A stretch of DNA of 64,000 bases. Source: Chitinophaga solisilvae. Its GTDB lineage: Bacteria; Bacteroidota; Bacteroidia; Chitinophagales; Chitinophagaceae. Below are positions 43,898-53,019 of this stretch, piece by piece (the stretch's first letter is position 1; every line of letters starts with the position of its first letter). The stretch spans positions 186,001 to 250,000 of the forward strand of contig NZ_JAABOK010000009.1 in NCBI RefSeq assembly GCF_009928525.1. Direction: 5' to 3'. Both the position numbers and the translations under genes were made by a program. The notes below the pieces were generated by a model that saw only the letters and a list, made by a program, of their open reading frames with translations, ran no database searches and was not told where the DNA came from.

Positions 43898-46800
43898 ATG
43901 AAAAAAAATGTAAGCTCCGGCTGCCAGCCGGGAGACAGACCCCTGCTGGCCCTGATTCCACGTGCCGCGCAACTGCTGCTGCTGTTGCTGCTGACAGGCA
44001 CTCTCCACGCGTATGCCACTGCTGTGAATGAAATCAAATTAACTGTTTCACTGAAAGATGCCAAAATTGCCAGTCTGTTCCGCATCATTCAGCAGAAAAG
44101 CCATTACCAGTTTCTGTACAATGATGAAGATGTACACAATGCTCCCTCTATTACCGTGAACCTGAAAGATGCTACCGTACCGGAAATTCTGGAGGAAGCA
44201 TTCAGGGGCACTACCATGGGATACCGTATTAACGGTAATACCGTCGTAATTTTTCCTGCCAGACCCACCGCTGCTCCTGCACAGGAAGCATCGGTCAGCG
44301 GTACTGTCAGGGATACGGAAGGTAAAACGCTTGCCGGTGTAACCATCGGCATAAAGAACAGCGCCATTGGCACACAAACCAATGAGGCCGGACATTATAC
44401 ACTTAAACTTCCCGGCAATGCTGCCGTGCTCGTCTTTTCTTTTGTGGGTTATGTAAGACAGGAAGAAGCCGTGCAGGGTCGCAGCACTATCAACATAGTG
44501 ATGCAACCCTCCGTTTCTTCACTGAACAACGTGGTAGTAATCGGTTACGGCACTAAAAAACAGGTGAATGTAACCGGGGCTGTCAGCACCGTAAAAGGTA
44601 CAGAGCTGAAACAAAGCCCGTCGCCTAACTTATCCAACGCCCTGGCAGGCCGTGTTACCGGCGTTTTCGCAAACAACCGCAGCGGTGAACCCGGTAACGA
44701 TTACTCCACGATTCTCATTCGTGGTAAAGGTACCCTGAACGATAACAGCCCGCTGATTGTCATCGATGGTATCGCCAACCGGGGCGCCTTTGAACGGCTT
44801 AACCCGGACGATGTGGAAAGCATCACCGTGCTGAAAGACGCATCAGCCGCCATTTATGGCGCGCAGGCAGCAAACGGCGTTATCCTCGTAACCACCAAAA
44901 GAGGAAAGCCCGGAAAGCCTGTTATCAATTATAACGGCAGCTATGGCCTGTCTCAGCCTACCAACATCACCAAACTGCTGAATGCCGGACAATACGCTAC
45001 CTACATGAATGAAAAATTTGCCCGCGCCAACAAGCCGCTGCTGTATTCTGATGAAGATATCAGGAAATATTATGATGGCAGCGACCCGCTGGGGCATCCC
45101 AATACTGACTGGTACAAGGCTGTGCTGAAAAATTTGTCTCCGCAGACCAGGCACGCCTTGTCCGTTAACGGCGGCAGCGATAAAACCGATTATTTCATCT
45201 CCGGTGAATATCTCTACCAGGATGGTATCTATCGGAAGTCTGCCACCAACTACCGGCAATATAACCTGCGTTCCAACGTAGGCGCTTCCATTACCCGTGA
45301 TTTGCGTGTAGCCGTAGACGTTTCCGGCCGCCTGGAAGACAGGGCGTATTCCAACTACGGGAGCGGAACTATTTTCGGCGAAACACTATCTGCTTATCCT
45401 ACGTTGCCCGATTACTACCCTAACGGATTGCCTGGCCCCGGCCTCGCCGGCGGCCGCAACCCGGTGCTGATGGCGACGGGCAAGACCGGCTACAATAAAG
45501 TGAAAGATTACTTTCTGCAATCCAACCTGTCTTTCGACCTGAAACTGCCCGATGTAACAAAGGGTCTGTCCGTAAGCGGTCTGGCGGCCTTTGACTTCCA
45601 GTTCCACCAGGAAAAGAGGTTCCAGAGCAACTGGGACGCCTTCCGCTATAATCCCAATACAAAACAGTATGATAACGTGCGTAGCACGGAAGGGCCGATG
45701 CGGCTGGATCAGGGCTTCAGAAACTACCGCAACAAAACCTATCAGCTGAAAGTAGCCTATGAAAGAAAATTCGGCGTACATGATATCAGCGGCTTTGTAG
45801 CGTATGAACAGAGTGAAGGATACGATGAGGGTATTACAGCCATGCGTAAGGATTTCCTCAGCGACCAGGTAGATCAGATCTCGCTGGGCGCCGATAAGGA
45901 TAAAGACAACAGTGGCAATGCCGCACAGGTAGCCCGGCAGAACCTCTTCGGCCGCGTAAGCTACGGCTACGATAACAGGTATCTGGCAGAACTGATCCTG
46001 CGTCATGACGGATCTTTCAACTTCCCCAAAAATAAAAGATGGGGAACTTTCCCCGGTATCACCGTAGGATGGCGCATTTCAGAAGAACCATTCTTCAGGG
46101 ATGCCGTACCTGCCGCCAATCAGCTGAAGCTGAAAGCCTCCTGGGGTAAAATGGGAAATGATAAAATCAATCCCTATCAGTACATCCTGCAATACAACAG
46201 AGATAACGGCGTGTATTTTGGTAATGACCCGCAACGCGTGCCCGGCCTCTCTGCCGGCGTATCTCCCAATGCCAATATTACCTGGGAGGTAGCAGAAACA
46301 AAAAATATCGGGATCGAATCAGCCTGGTGGAACGGCCTGCTGACACTGAATGCAGAGTATTTTACTTCCCGCCGTTCCAACATCCTGGTGGCCCGTAACG
46401 CTTCTGTACCTGCTACTACAGGACTGAACGGAAGCCTGCCGCCGGAAAATATCGGTATTGTAGACAACCACGGATTTGAAATCGAGGCAACGCACCGTTA
46501 CCAGGTGAACCGTCATCTGAACTACAATCTCGGCGTGAATTACACCTTTGCGAAAAATAAGGTGGTATTCAATGACGAAGCAGCCAATATCCCTGAATGG
46601 CAACGTGTACAGGGCCACCCGATGGGCTCCTGGCTGGTGTACAAAACAGCTGGCATCTACCATAACCAGCAGGAAATAGATAACTCCATACATCCGGCAG
46701 GTACACAGCCCGGCGACATCCGCTACATCGATGTGAACGGCGATAAAAAGATTACCTCCGACGATCAGGTACGCATATACGAAAGCACGACCCCTACCAG

Positions 46801-47257
46801 CATCTTCGGTATAACCATGGGCGTAAACTATAAGGGCTGGGGACTGAATGTACTCTGGCAGGGCCAGCTGGGCGCTAAAATGGTGATACTGCCCTCACAG
46901 CATGGCGGCTCTATCACCCCGCCGTTGTGGATGTATGAAGACAGATGGACGCCTTCCAATCCCAATGCTTCCATGCCGGCCGCATTTGACCGCGACAGCT
47001 ACGTGAACAACCGCCAGTCTGATTTCTGGATCCGAAACGCCGCGTTCCTTCGCCTGAAAACAGTGGAGCTGTCCTATACCTTCACACCTGCATTCCTGCA
47101 GCAGCTGAAGCTCCAGCACCTGAAGGTATATGCCAACGGATTTAACCTGCTGGTGTTCAGCCCGGTGAAAAAATATGACCCGGAACTCAATAACGTAACC
47201 GGTAACTATTATCCGCAGACGAGAATTTTTAACGCCGGCGTCAGCATCTCTTTATAA
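43898..47257 (+). CDS. SusC/RagA-family TonB-linked protein with STN signalling domain
   Basis: This encodes 1119 residues from ATG 43898 (MKKNVSSGCQPG); in-frame ATGs at 43823 and 43883 are less likely. An extended signal region is followed by a secretin/TonB N-terminal (STN) domain at about 55-125 (DAKIASLFRIIQQKSHYQFLY, VNLKDATVPEILEEAF), a carboxypeptidase-regulatory domain and the plug (TVLKDASAAIYGAQAANGVI). The barrel ends with FNAGVSISL. The STN domain lets the transporter report substrate binding to the FecR protein encoded just upstream. It imports an oligosaccharide or similar ligand captured by the following SusD. Confidence 0.95.
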   Translation: MKKNVSSGCQPGDRPLLALIPRAAQLLLLLLLTGTLHAYATAVNEIKLTVSLKDAKIASLFRIIQQKSHYQFLYNDEDVHNAPSITVNLKDATVPEILEEAFRGTTMGYRINGNTVVIFPARPTAAPAQEASVSGTVRDTEGKTLAGVTIGIKNSAIGTQTNEAGHYTLKLPGNAAVLVFSFVGYVRQEEAVQGRSTINIVMQPSVSSLNNVVVIGYGTKKQVNVTGAVSTVKGTELKQSPSPNLSNALAGRVTGVFANNRSGEPGNDYSTILIRGKGTLNDNSPLIVIDGIANRGAFERLNPDDVESITVLKDASAAIYGAQAANGVILVTTKRGKPGKPVINYNGSYGLSQPTNITKLLNAGQYATYMNEKFARANKPLLYSDEDIRKYYDGSDPLGHPNTDWYKAVLKNLSPQTRHALSVNGGSDKTDYFISGEYLYQDGIYRKSATNYRQYNLRSNVGASITRDLRVAVDVSGRLEDRAYSNYGSGTIFGETLSAYPTLPDYYPNGLPGPGLAGGRNPVLMATGKTGYNKVKDYFLQSNLSFDLKLPDVTKGLSVSGLAAFDFQFHQEKRFQSNWDAFRYNPNTKQYDNVRSTEGPMRLDQGFRNYRNKTYQLKVAYERKFGVHDISGFVAYEQSEGYDEGITAMRKDFLSDQVDQISLGADKDKDNSGNAAQVARQNLFGRVSYGYDNRYLAELILRHDGSFNFPKNKRWGTFPGITVGWRISEEPFFRDAVPAANQLKLKASWGKMGNDKINPYQYILQYNRDNGVYFGNDPQRVPGLSAGVSPNANITWEVAETKNIGIESAWWNGLLTLNAEYFTSRRSNILVARNASVPATTGLNGSLPPENIGIVDNHGFEIEATHRYQVNRHLNYNLGVNYTFAKNKVVFNDEAANIPEWQRVQGHPMGSWLVYKTAGIYHNQQEIDNSIHPAGTQPGDIRYIDVNGDKKITSDDQVRIYESTTPTSIFGITMGVNYKGWGLNVLWQGQLGAKMVILPSQHGGSITPPLWMYEDRWTPSNPNASMPAAFDRDSYVNNRQSDFWIRNAAFLRLKTVELSYTFTPAFLQQLKLQHLKVYANGFNLLVFSPVKKYDPELNNVTGNYYPQTRIFNAGVSISL

Positions 47258-47270
47258 TCATCCGACAAAA

Positions 47271-48917
47271 ATGAAATGTATGAACAGCACAATATATAAA
47301 TGCCTGGTGGGCGGCTTTTGCGTGTGGATGGGGTTTTCCTCCTGCAACAAGGATATACTGGACAAACAGCCTCCGATGAGCTATTCCGACGAAGTGATGT
47401 GGTCTGACCTCCGCCTTGTTGAAGCCTATGTGAATGCCCGCTACTGGATATTGCCACACTTTATCGACGCTTCTACCAAAGCCAGCACTACCGGTCTTTC
47501 CGGCGCTTCTGACGAAGGATATGATCACTGGAATTATGAAAATGAATTCCGTTTCAACCTGGGGCAGATCACGCCGGACTATACCGGGCTGGATAACTGG
47601 ACAGATGATTATGCCTATATCCGCAGCTGTAATATTTTCTTTGAGCGGATTGATAAGGTTACCGGAGATGAGGCCTGGAAGAACCGCCTGAACGGAGAGA
47701 TGAAATTCATCCGCGCCTGGTGTTACTTCGATCTGATGTGCCGCTATGGCGGGGTTCCGCTGATTACAAAATCATATTCCATCTCTGATAATAACTTCCT
47801 GGTAGCGCGTAACACTTATGAAGAATGCCTGCAGTTTGTATTAAAGGATCTGGAAGATGCATACGCTTTGCTGCCGTTTAAGTACGATGCCGCCAGCACC
47901 GGCCGTGCTACCAAAGGCGCAGTGCTGGCACTGAAATCCAGATTGCTCCTGTATGCTGCCAGCAAGCTGCATAATCCCACCCATGATATCACGAAGTGGA
48001 AGCAAGCTGCCGAGGCCGCCAAAGCGGTAATAGATCTGGGCAAAGAGGGATACTATCAGCTGGATCAGCGCGCAGATTACAAACAGATATTCCTGGATAA
48101 GAGAACACCCGAATCAATTTTATCATTCGGTATGAATGCTACCTATGCAGATAACATTATTGATCTCTACATTTATCCGAATGGCTCTCATGGCTATTCT
48201 GCCTATGTGCCCTCCCAGAATATGGTAGATGCCTTTGAAATGAAAAGCGGTAAGATGATTACAGCGTCCGGCTCAGGATATGATCCGCAGCATCCCTATG
48301 ATAACCGCGATCCGCGTTTCTATGCCAGCATCCTGTACAACGGCGCTCCTTTCAAAGGCCGCACCGTGGAGTATTTCACAGGAGGTATGGATAGCCCGCA
48401 AAGTCCGGTGGACAACTGGAATGCAAGCCTGACTGGTTACAACTGGCGCAAGTATGCCGATGAAAACAACAACCGCATAGAGAGCGGCAGCAGCCAGAAC
48501 TGGATTATCTTCCGGCTGGCAGAGATATACCTGAACTATGCAGAAGCCAGCCTGGAAGCAGGAGATGAAGCTGCCGCACTGGAATATCTCAATCTCATCC
48601 GCAGCCGCAGCAGCGTGCAGCAACCGGCGGTAGCCGCTTCCGGAGAGGCGCTGAAAGAGCTTATCTACCATGAAAGACAGATAGAGCTGTGTTTTGAAGG
48701 CCACCGCTTCTTCGACGTACGTCGCTGGAAGATTGCAGAGATAACTGATAACAAGCCCCTGAAAAGGGTGAGTATCACCAAACAGCCGGATGGTTCCTTT
48801 ACCTATGCCTATCCGACATTACAGGACCGCAAGTTTAACCTCAATAATTACCTCTTCCCGATTCCGAAAGAAGAGATGAACAAGAATAGTTTATTGGTTC
48901 AAAACATCGATTATTGA
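47271..48917 (+). CDS. SusD/RagB-family surface lipoprotein
   Basis: This encodes 548 residues with a lipobox ending FSSC (Cys25); MNSTIYK three codons later is an alternative start. It starts 13 bp after the SusC gene. Typical RagB/SusD features: LNGEMKFIRAWCYFDLMCRYGGVPLI, LALKSRLLLYAASKLHNP, and the C-terminal RQIELCFEGHRFFDVRRW before YLFPIPKEEM. It forms the lid and substrate binder of the SusC transporter. A hairpin with a T-rich tail follows, so the downstream enzyme gene may be expressed at a lower level. Confidence 0.95.
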   Translation: MKCMNSTIYKCLVGGFCVWMGFSSCNKDILDKQPPMSYSDEVMWSDLRLVEAYVNARYWILPHFIDASTKASTTGLSGASDEGYDHWNYENEFRFNLGQITPDYTGLDNWTDDYAYIRSCNIFFERIDKVTGDEAWKNRLNGEMKFIRAWCYFDLMCRYGGVPLITKSYSISDNNFLVARNTYEECLQFVLKDLEDAYALLPFKYDAASTGRATKGAVLALKSRLLLYAASKLHNPTHDITKWKQAAEAAKAVIDLGKEGYYQLDQRADYKQIFLDKRTPESILSFGMNATYADNIIDLYIYPNGSHGYSAYVPSQNMVDAFEMKSGKMITASGSGYDPQHPYDNRDPRFYASILYNGAPFKGRTVEYFTGGMDSPQSPVDNWNASLTGYNWRKYADENNNRIESGSSQNWIIFRLAEIYLNYAEASLEAGDEAAALEYLNLIRSRSSVQQPAVAASGEALKELIYHERQIELCFEGHRFFDVRRWKIAEITDNKPLKRVSITKQPDGSFTYAYPTLQDRKFNLNNYLFPIPKEEMNKNSLLVQNIDY

Positions 48918-48926
48918 AAGTGATCA

Positions 48927-48960
48927 GACCTGGTGTTTCTACACCGGGTTATTTTTTATT
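48927..48960 (+). terminator. Hairpin terminator or attenuator between SusD and the glycosidase-like gene
   Basis: A 9-bp stem (ACCTGGTGT at 48928-48936 with ACACCGGGT at 48941-48949, one G-U pair) has a TTCT loop and is followed by TATTTTTTATT. It lies 10 bp after the SusD stop and 24 bp before the next gene's ATG. Confidence 0.7.
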
Positions 48961-48983
48961 ATTTTAAGCAGAAAAGTAGTGTA

Positions 48984-50963
48984 ATGAGAAAAATTATATC
49001 AGCGCTGACGGTATTGGCGGTTGTCTGCAGCACCGGGATGGCGCAATCACTCCGCTGGCAGCTGACGCCGGAGCGTACTATCCGCTGGAAGGTGCAGCCG
49101 GGGCCGGCGCACCGGGATCATATAGAGATGAGCGGCCGTCAGCTTTCAGGCATTATCACCTATGGCGCCGATGATAAGGGCTTGCTGGTATTACATAAGC
49201 AGCTGGTGTTTCCCATGTTGCGCACCATTCCGAACAACACCCATGCAAGCCTGCGCACGACGTTCGACAGTACGGCAATACCTGCCGCTGCCGCCGGCGG
49301 TGTGCCGCTGCAGCTGTATCCTGTAGCGGTGGAGCTGGATGGCGTTTTGCAGATAACTTCGCGCAGCAACAGCGATATAACGGTAAAGGATATACTGTAT
49401 CCATCGGTAGACAAGCCGGTATTTATTCAATGGCGGCAGTTTGAGAACAGGGGCAGCAGTGTGTGCACGTTGCAGCTGGACAGCCTGTCTGTGGAGCGGT
49501 ATACCGCTGCTGAGAAAGGAGTATACGGCGTTTACCTCATTACGGCCACCGGCAGCAGGGCGGGTACTTTCCGTTTGCAGCCGGGAGAGAAGCTGGAGGT
49601 AGCATATATGTACGGCGCAAGAGTAGTATCTGCTCCATCGGCCTATTATTCAGCCGCCTATGAGCTGCAGCGCCGCCGTATGTTTGTGCAGTCGCTGCAG
49701 GAGAACCTGGTGCTGGAAACGCCTGATGATACACTGAATGAGGGCTTCTCCTTTGCAAAGATACGAGCGGCGGAGAGCATTTACGATACGAGGGGCGGAT
49801 TGATGCATGGTCCGGGTGGAGGCGCTTATTACGCTGCCATATGGGCCAATGATCAGGCAGAGTATGCCAATCCGTTTTTCCCTTTCCTGGGAGATGCCGC
49901 CGGCAATGAGTCTGCCACCAACAGCTTCCGGTTGTTTGCTACGTATATGAATGACCGCTATAAGCCTATTCCCAGTTCCATTATAGCAGAAGGGGCGGGG
50001 ATCTGGAACGGCGCCGGTGACCGTGGGGACCAGGCGATGATTGCCTATGGCGCTGCGCGGTATGCCCTTGCCTCCGGCGATACGGCCGTAGCGCAACAGC
50101 TGTATCCGTTGATACAGTGGTGCCTCCGGTACCTGGAGGGGAAGCGCCGTCCGGATGGTATCATCACCTCCGACTCCGATGAACTGGAAGGCCGTTTCCC
50201 GGCAGGGAAGGCAAACCTGTCCACCAATTCGCTGGCTTACGGGGCATATGAAAGCGCTGCTTGTCTTGCTGCCGCGCTGGGGCATAAAGATACTGCCGCC
50301 GCCTGGGAGCAGTCGGCCCGCGTACTGGCCGATGCCATAGAGCGCTATTTCGGTCACCAGGTGCAGGGATTCGACACTTACCGTTATTATGAAGAAAACA
50401 CCATCCTGCGTTCCTGGATATGCCTGCCTTTATCGATGGGCATCTTCACCCGCAGGGATGCTACTATACAGGCGTTGCTTTCACCGGCGCTGTGGAGCCC
50501 CAACGGCGTGCTCACTGCCGCCGGAGATCATACCTTCTGGGATCGTTCCACCTTGTATGCGTTGCGGGGCATGTTCTTCGCCGGTGCAACCGATACGGCA
50601 TTATCAGCCTTTGCTTACTATACGCGTCAGCGCTTACTGGGAGAACATGTGCCGTATCCGGTAGAAGCGTGGCCGGAAGGGAATCAGCGGCATTTGTCCG
50701 CCGAAAGCGCCCTCTATTGCCGTACCGTAACGGAAGGGCTCTTTGGCATTGTTCCCACCGGCCTGCGGCAATTCACCATGTGCCCCCGGCTGCCTGCCCG
50801 CTGGAACCATATGGCCCTGCGTCATATCCGCGCCTTCCAGTCAGACCTGGACATCTCCGTTAAACGTCAGGGGAAATCATTCCTCATAACAGTAACGAAC
50901 AAACGAAAAGAAATTTACCGCTCCGCCTGGAACGGAAAAGACATCATCACTATAAAGATCTGA
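48984..50963 (+). CDS. Exported six-hairpin glycosidase-like enzyme of unassigned family
   Basis: This encodes 659 residues from ATG 48984 (MRKIISALTVLAVVCSTGMAQ); upstream in-frame ATG 48933 would spoil the signal peptide. Residues about 30-235 are a beta-sandwich domain. About 250-600 resembles an (alpha/alpha)6 six-hairpin toroid, with ANDQAEYANPFFPFLGD, IAEGAGIWNGAGDRGDQAMIAYGAAR, DGIITSDSDELEG and YPVEAWPEGNQRHLSAESALYCR. Acidic residues in these segments are candidate catalytic groups. A short C-terminal beta domain follows. Its position after sigma, FecR, SusC and SusD makes it the enzyme of this PUL. The exact CAZy family could not be assigned by eye. Confidence 0.82.
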   Translation: MRKIISALTVLAVVCSTGMAQSLRWQLTPERTIRWKVQPGPAHRDHIEMSGRQLSGIITYGADDKGLLVLHKQLVFPMLRTIPNNTHASLRTTFDSTAIPAAAAGGVPLQLYPVAVELDGVLQITSRSNSDITVKDILYPSVDKPVFIQWRQFENRGSSVCTLQLDSLSVERYTAAEKGVYGVYLITATGSRAGTFRLQPGEKLEVAYMYGARVVSAPSAYYSAAYELQRRRMFVQSLQENLVLETPDDTLNEGFSFAKIRAAESIYDTRGGLMHGPGGGAYYAAIWANDQAEYANPFFPFLGDAAGNESATNSFRLFATYMNDRYKPIPSSIIAEGAGIWNGAGDRGDQAMIAYGAARYALASGDTAVAQQLYPLIQWCLRYLEGKRRPDGIITSDSDELEGRFPAGKANLSTNSLAYGAYESAACLAAALGHKDTAAAWEQSARVLADAIERYFGHQVQGFDTYRYYEENTILRSWICLPLSMGIFTRRDATIQALLSPALWSPNGVLTAAGDHTFWDRSTLYALRGMFFAGATDTALSAFAYYTRQRLLGEHVPYPVEAWPEGNQRHLSAESALYCRTVTEGLFGIVPTGLRQFTMCPRLPARWNHMALRHIRAFQSDLDISVKRQGKSFLITVTNKRKEIYRSAWNGKDIITIKI

Positions 50964-50994
50964 CACCGTTTATTTATCTTTAGTTGAAAAGGCG

Positions 50995-51030
50995 CTGCCG
51001 GCAGAAACTCCATCTGTCGGCAGTTTTTAT
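50995..51030 (+). terminator. Rho-independent terminator at the end of the PUL
   Basis: An 11-bp stem (CTGCCGGCAGA at 50995-51005 with TCTGTCGGCAG at 51013-51023, one G-U pair) and a T-run lie 31 bp after the glycosidase-like gene. Confidence 0.85.
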
Positions 51031-51042
51031 TTTATTATTTTA

Positions 51043-51138
51043 TTATTTGAGATTTGGTTATTTAAAATGCAGCGGAGATTGTTGCGAAAGTATTCGCTTT
51101 TGTCTCCGCTGCATTTTAAATAACCAAATCTCAAATAA
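51043..51138. repeat. Long intergenic palindrome, copy F
   Basis: Arms 51043-51078 and 51103-51138 (36 nt) pair perfectly. The 24-nt loop itself contains GCGAA...TTCGC. The core is AAATGCAGCGGAGA and the outer arm is TTATTTGAGATTTGG. Further TATTATTTTATT and AAATCTC units extend both sides imperfectly. It lies between the PUL terminator and the cobalamin riboswitch. Confidence 0.95.
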
Positions 51139-51165
51139 CCAAATAATAAAATCTCAAATAATTCG

Positions 51166-51173
51166 TAGTTTTG
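51166..51173 (+). promoter_or_regulatory. Candidate -7 box of the riboswitch transcript
   Basis: TAGTTTTG is a full match to TAnnTTTG and lies just before the riboswitch. No clear -33 TTTG was found because the preceding sequence is the palindrome's outer arm. Confidence 0.35.
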
Positions 51174-51177
51174 CTCC

Positions 51178-51372
51178 GCATTTGGTTGCGGCGGCTATTG
51201 CCGTTGTATTAAAAGGGAATCCGGTGTGATACCGGAGCTATCCCCGTAGCTGTGACCTTCAGATCAGTAAGATCTTTTTCCGGAATGCTCCCTGCCACTG
51301 TCCTGACCCGGACGGGAAGGCCCCCGGAAAGAAGGAAGCCAGAAGACCTGCCAGTTGCGCTCAAACGTTCAG
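51178..51372 (+). promoter_or_regulatory. Cobalamin (B12) riboswitch
   Basis: Hallmarks are read directly: AAAAGGGAATCCGGTG near 51211, GAGCTATCCCCGTAGCTGTGA near 51235, GCCACTG at 51294-51300, GGGAAGGC near 51314, and the conserved B12 box AGCCAGAAGACCTGCC at 51337-51352. These occur in the normal order and spacing of the adenosylcobalamin-type aptamer. It precedes two lipoprotein genes by about 280 nt of leader, which probably holds the expression platform. B12 is expected to shut the genes off. Confidence 0.94.
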
Positions 51373-51652
51373 TGCTTTCGGGTGAAAAGTAATGAGTGAA
51401 GGAATGCCGGTGTGCCCGGTGATCAGTTTTATTCCATAGTACGTGTATCAGTGTTAAGCGCTTGTATGCCCGCTATTGTTTGCTGTGTGCTGTATGCCCT
51501 GAACAGGATTTTTTCATGGAGATAACTCCGTGCAGGAATTTTTTTTGTCTGATGTAAATGCTGTAAGACAACTGTGTGCAACGGCCGGAGATGCTGTGCC
51601 CGTAAGTGTTACCTGGAGAATAAAATCATACATCTCTCATAAATATCATTAC

Positions 51653-52993
51653 ATGAAAATGAAATTTACAAAAGCCTTGCTGACGGCAGGTATAGTAATG
51701 GCTTTCCTGGCTTCCTGCCAGAAAGATGAAGTAGATCCGGGGCCGGGTATCATTACCGGCAGTACGCGGGATACCCTGAAAATAGGTGCCGCCGTTACTT
51801 TCCGGCCGTCGGTGATCAATCCGTCGAACGCCGCATATACGTGGAAGGTAAATGGAACACCGGTAAGCAGGGAGGCAGTATTTACCTTCACTGCCAGAGA
51901 GCACGGAGATTACCGCATTGTATTCTCCGCCAGCAATCAGGCCGCGACCGACTCCGCCGTGTATGAAGTGAAGGTGTGGGGTAAGTATGAAAATGGTTTC
52001 TGGGTGGTGCAGGAGGCGCAGTATGGCGTCGCCAACGGTGATGTGTTTTATTACAGCTATGACAGCAACAGGATAGCCTATAATGTTTTTCAGACGGAGA
52101 ACCCCGGTAAGAGCCTGGGACCGGTAACATCCACCCTGCAGTTTGCTACCATCTGGAAAGGCAAGATGTACCTGGCCGTAAAAGTAGGCGGACCGCTGGT
52201 AGTAGCCGATGCCTATACCATGAAAGAAACCGGCAGGATAGATCAGCTGCCGCAGAACGAAGGGTATGCATTTGCCGGTGTAGACGAGAACCGGGGCCTG
52301 CTCAGCGCAGTAGACGGCGTATACCGGGTGAACCTGACTGGGCCTTCCCTGGGCGCTAAAGTAGCCGGCATCGACGGCGCAGCAGGAGATATGCTCGTGA
52401 CAGAAGAATATGTGTTTGTACTCACCAAAAAAGAGGGTGTTGTTATCCTGAAGAAGAGCGATTACAGCATCGTCAAAAAATATCCCAAAGGCACCATGGG
52501 TTTCACCCGTACCAAAGACGGAGCTGTATGGACAGCCGGAGACTCTGCCCTGGTAAGGATCGACGCCTCACTGGCAGTAAGCGAAGTGAAACTGCCGTTT
52601 AAAGTCACTAACCCCTGGGCGCTGTGGTCATGGCGTTCCGGCAGCATCACTGCCAGTGCTTCCGGCAATGAAGTGTATATCGCAGAAAGAAAGGAGACAG
52701 CCGGTATTGACGGCACCATCGAATACAGCGGCACTAAACTGTACCGCTATACGCCAGGAAATGCCGCCTCCGTAACATCGCCGTTTATCACGTTGCCGGC
52801 CGGACAATACTTCTACGGGTCCGTAGTGAGGTTTAACGAAAGAACCCGGGAGCTGATAGTGCTCACCCTTACCGACGAGTGGGGCAGCAGCAATGATAAC
52901 AGGTGGCTGTTCTATGATGCCGTGTCCGGAACATTAAAACAGACCGTCAACTACCAGGGATATTATTTCCCTGCACTCCCTGTATTCTATTGA
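51653..52993 (+). CDS. Surface lipoprotein with PKD-like domain and beta-propeller (DUF5074/YncE-like, BtuG-type candidate)
   Basis: This encodes 446 residues from ATG 51653 (MKMKFTKALLTAG); an in-frame start at 51530 lies in the leader. Lipobox LASC (Cys22). Residues about 40-110 form an Ig/PKD-like domain (AAYTWKVNGTPVSREAVFTF). About 115-446 has repeated propeller-like strands (VVADAYTMKETGRIDQLP, GAVWTAGDSALVRIDASL). In Bacteroides, B12-controlled loci contain YncE-like propeller lipoproteins such as BtuG that capture cobalamin outside the BtuB channel. The riboswitch just upstream supports that role here. The next gene is almost directly contiguous. Confidence 0.82.
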   Translation: MKMKFTKALLTAGIVMAFLASCQKDEVDPGPGIITGSTRDTLKIGAAVTFRPSVINPSNAAYTWKVNGTPVSREAVFTFTAREHGDYRIVFSASNQAATDSAVYEVKVWGKYENGFWVVQEAQYGVANGDVFYYSYDSNRIAYNVFQTENPGKSLGPVTSTLQFATIWKGKMYLAVKVGGPLVVADAYTMKETGRIDQLPQNEGYAFAGVDENRGLLSAVDGVYRVNLTGPSLGAKVAGIDGAAGDMLVTEEYVFVLTKKEGVVILKKSDYSIVKKYPKGTMGFTRTKDGAVWTAGDSALVRIDASLAVSEVKLPFKVTNPWALWSWRSGSITASASGNEVYIAERKETAGIDGTIEYSGTKLYRYTPGNAASVTSPFITLPAGQYFYGSVVRFNERTRELIVLTLTDEWGSSNDNRWLFYDAVSGTLKQTVNYQGYYFPALPVFY

Positions 52994-53019
52994 TTTTTTT
53001 ATCCTCAAAACAATACATC

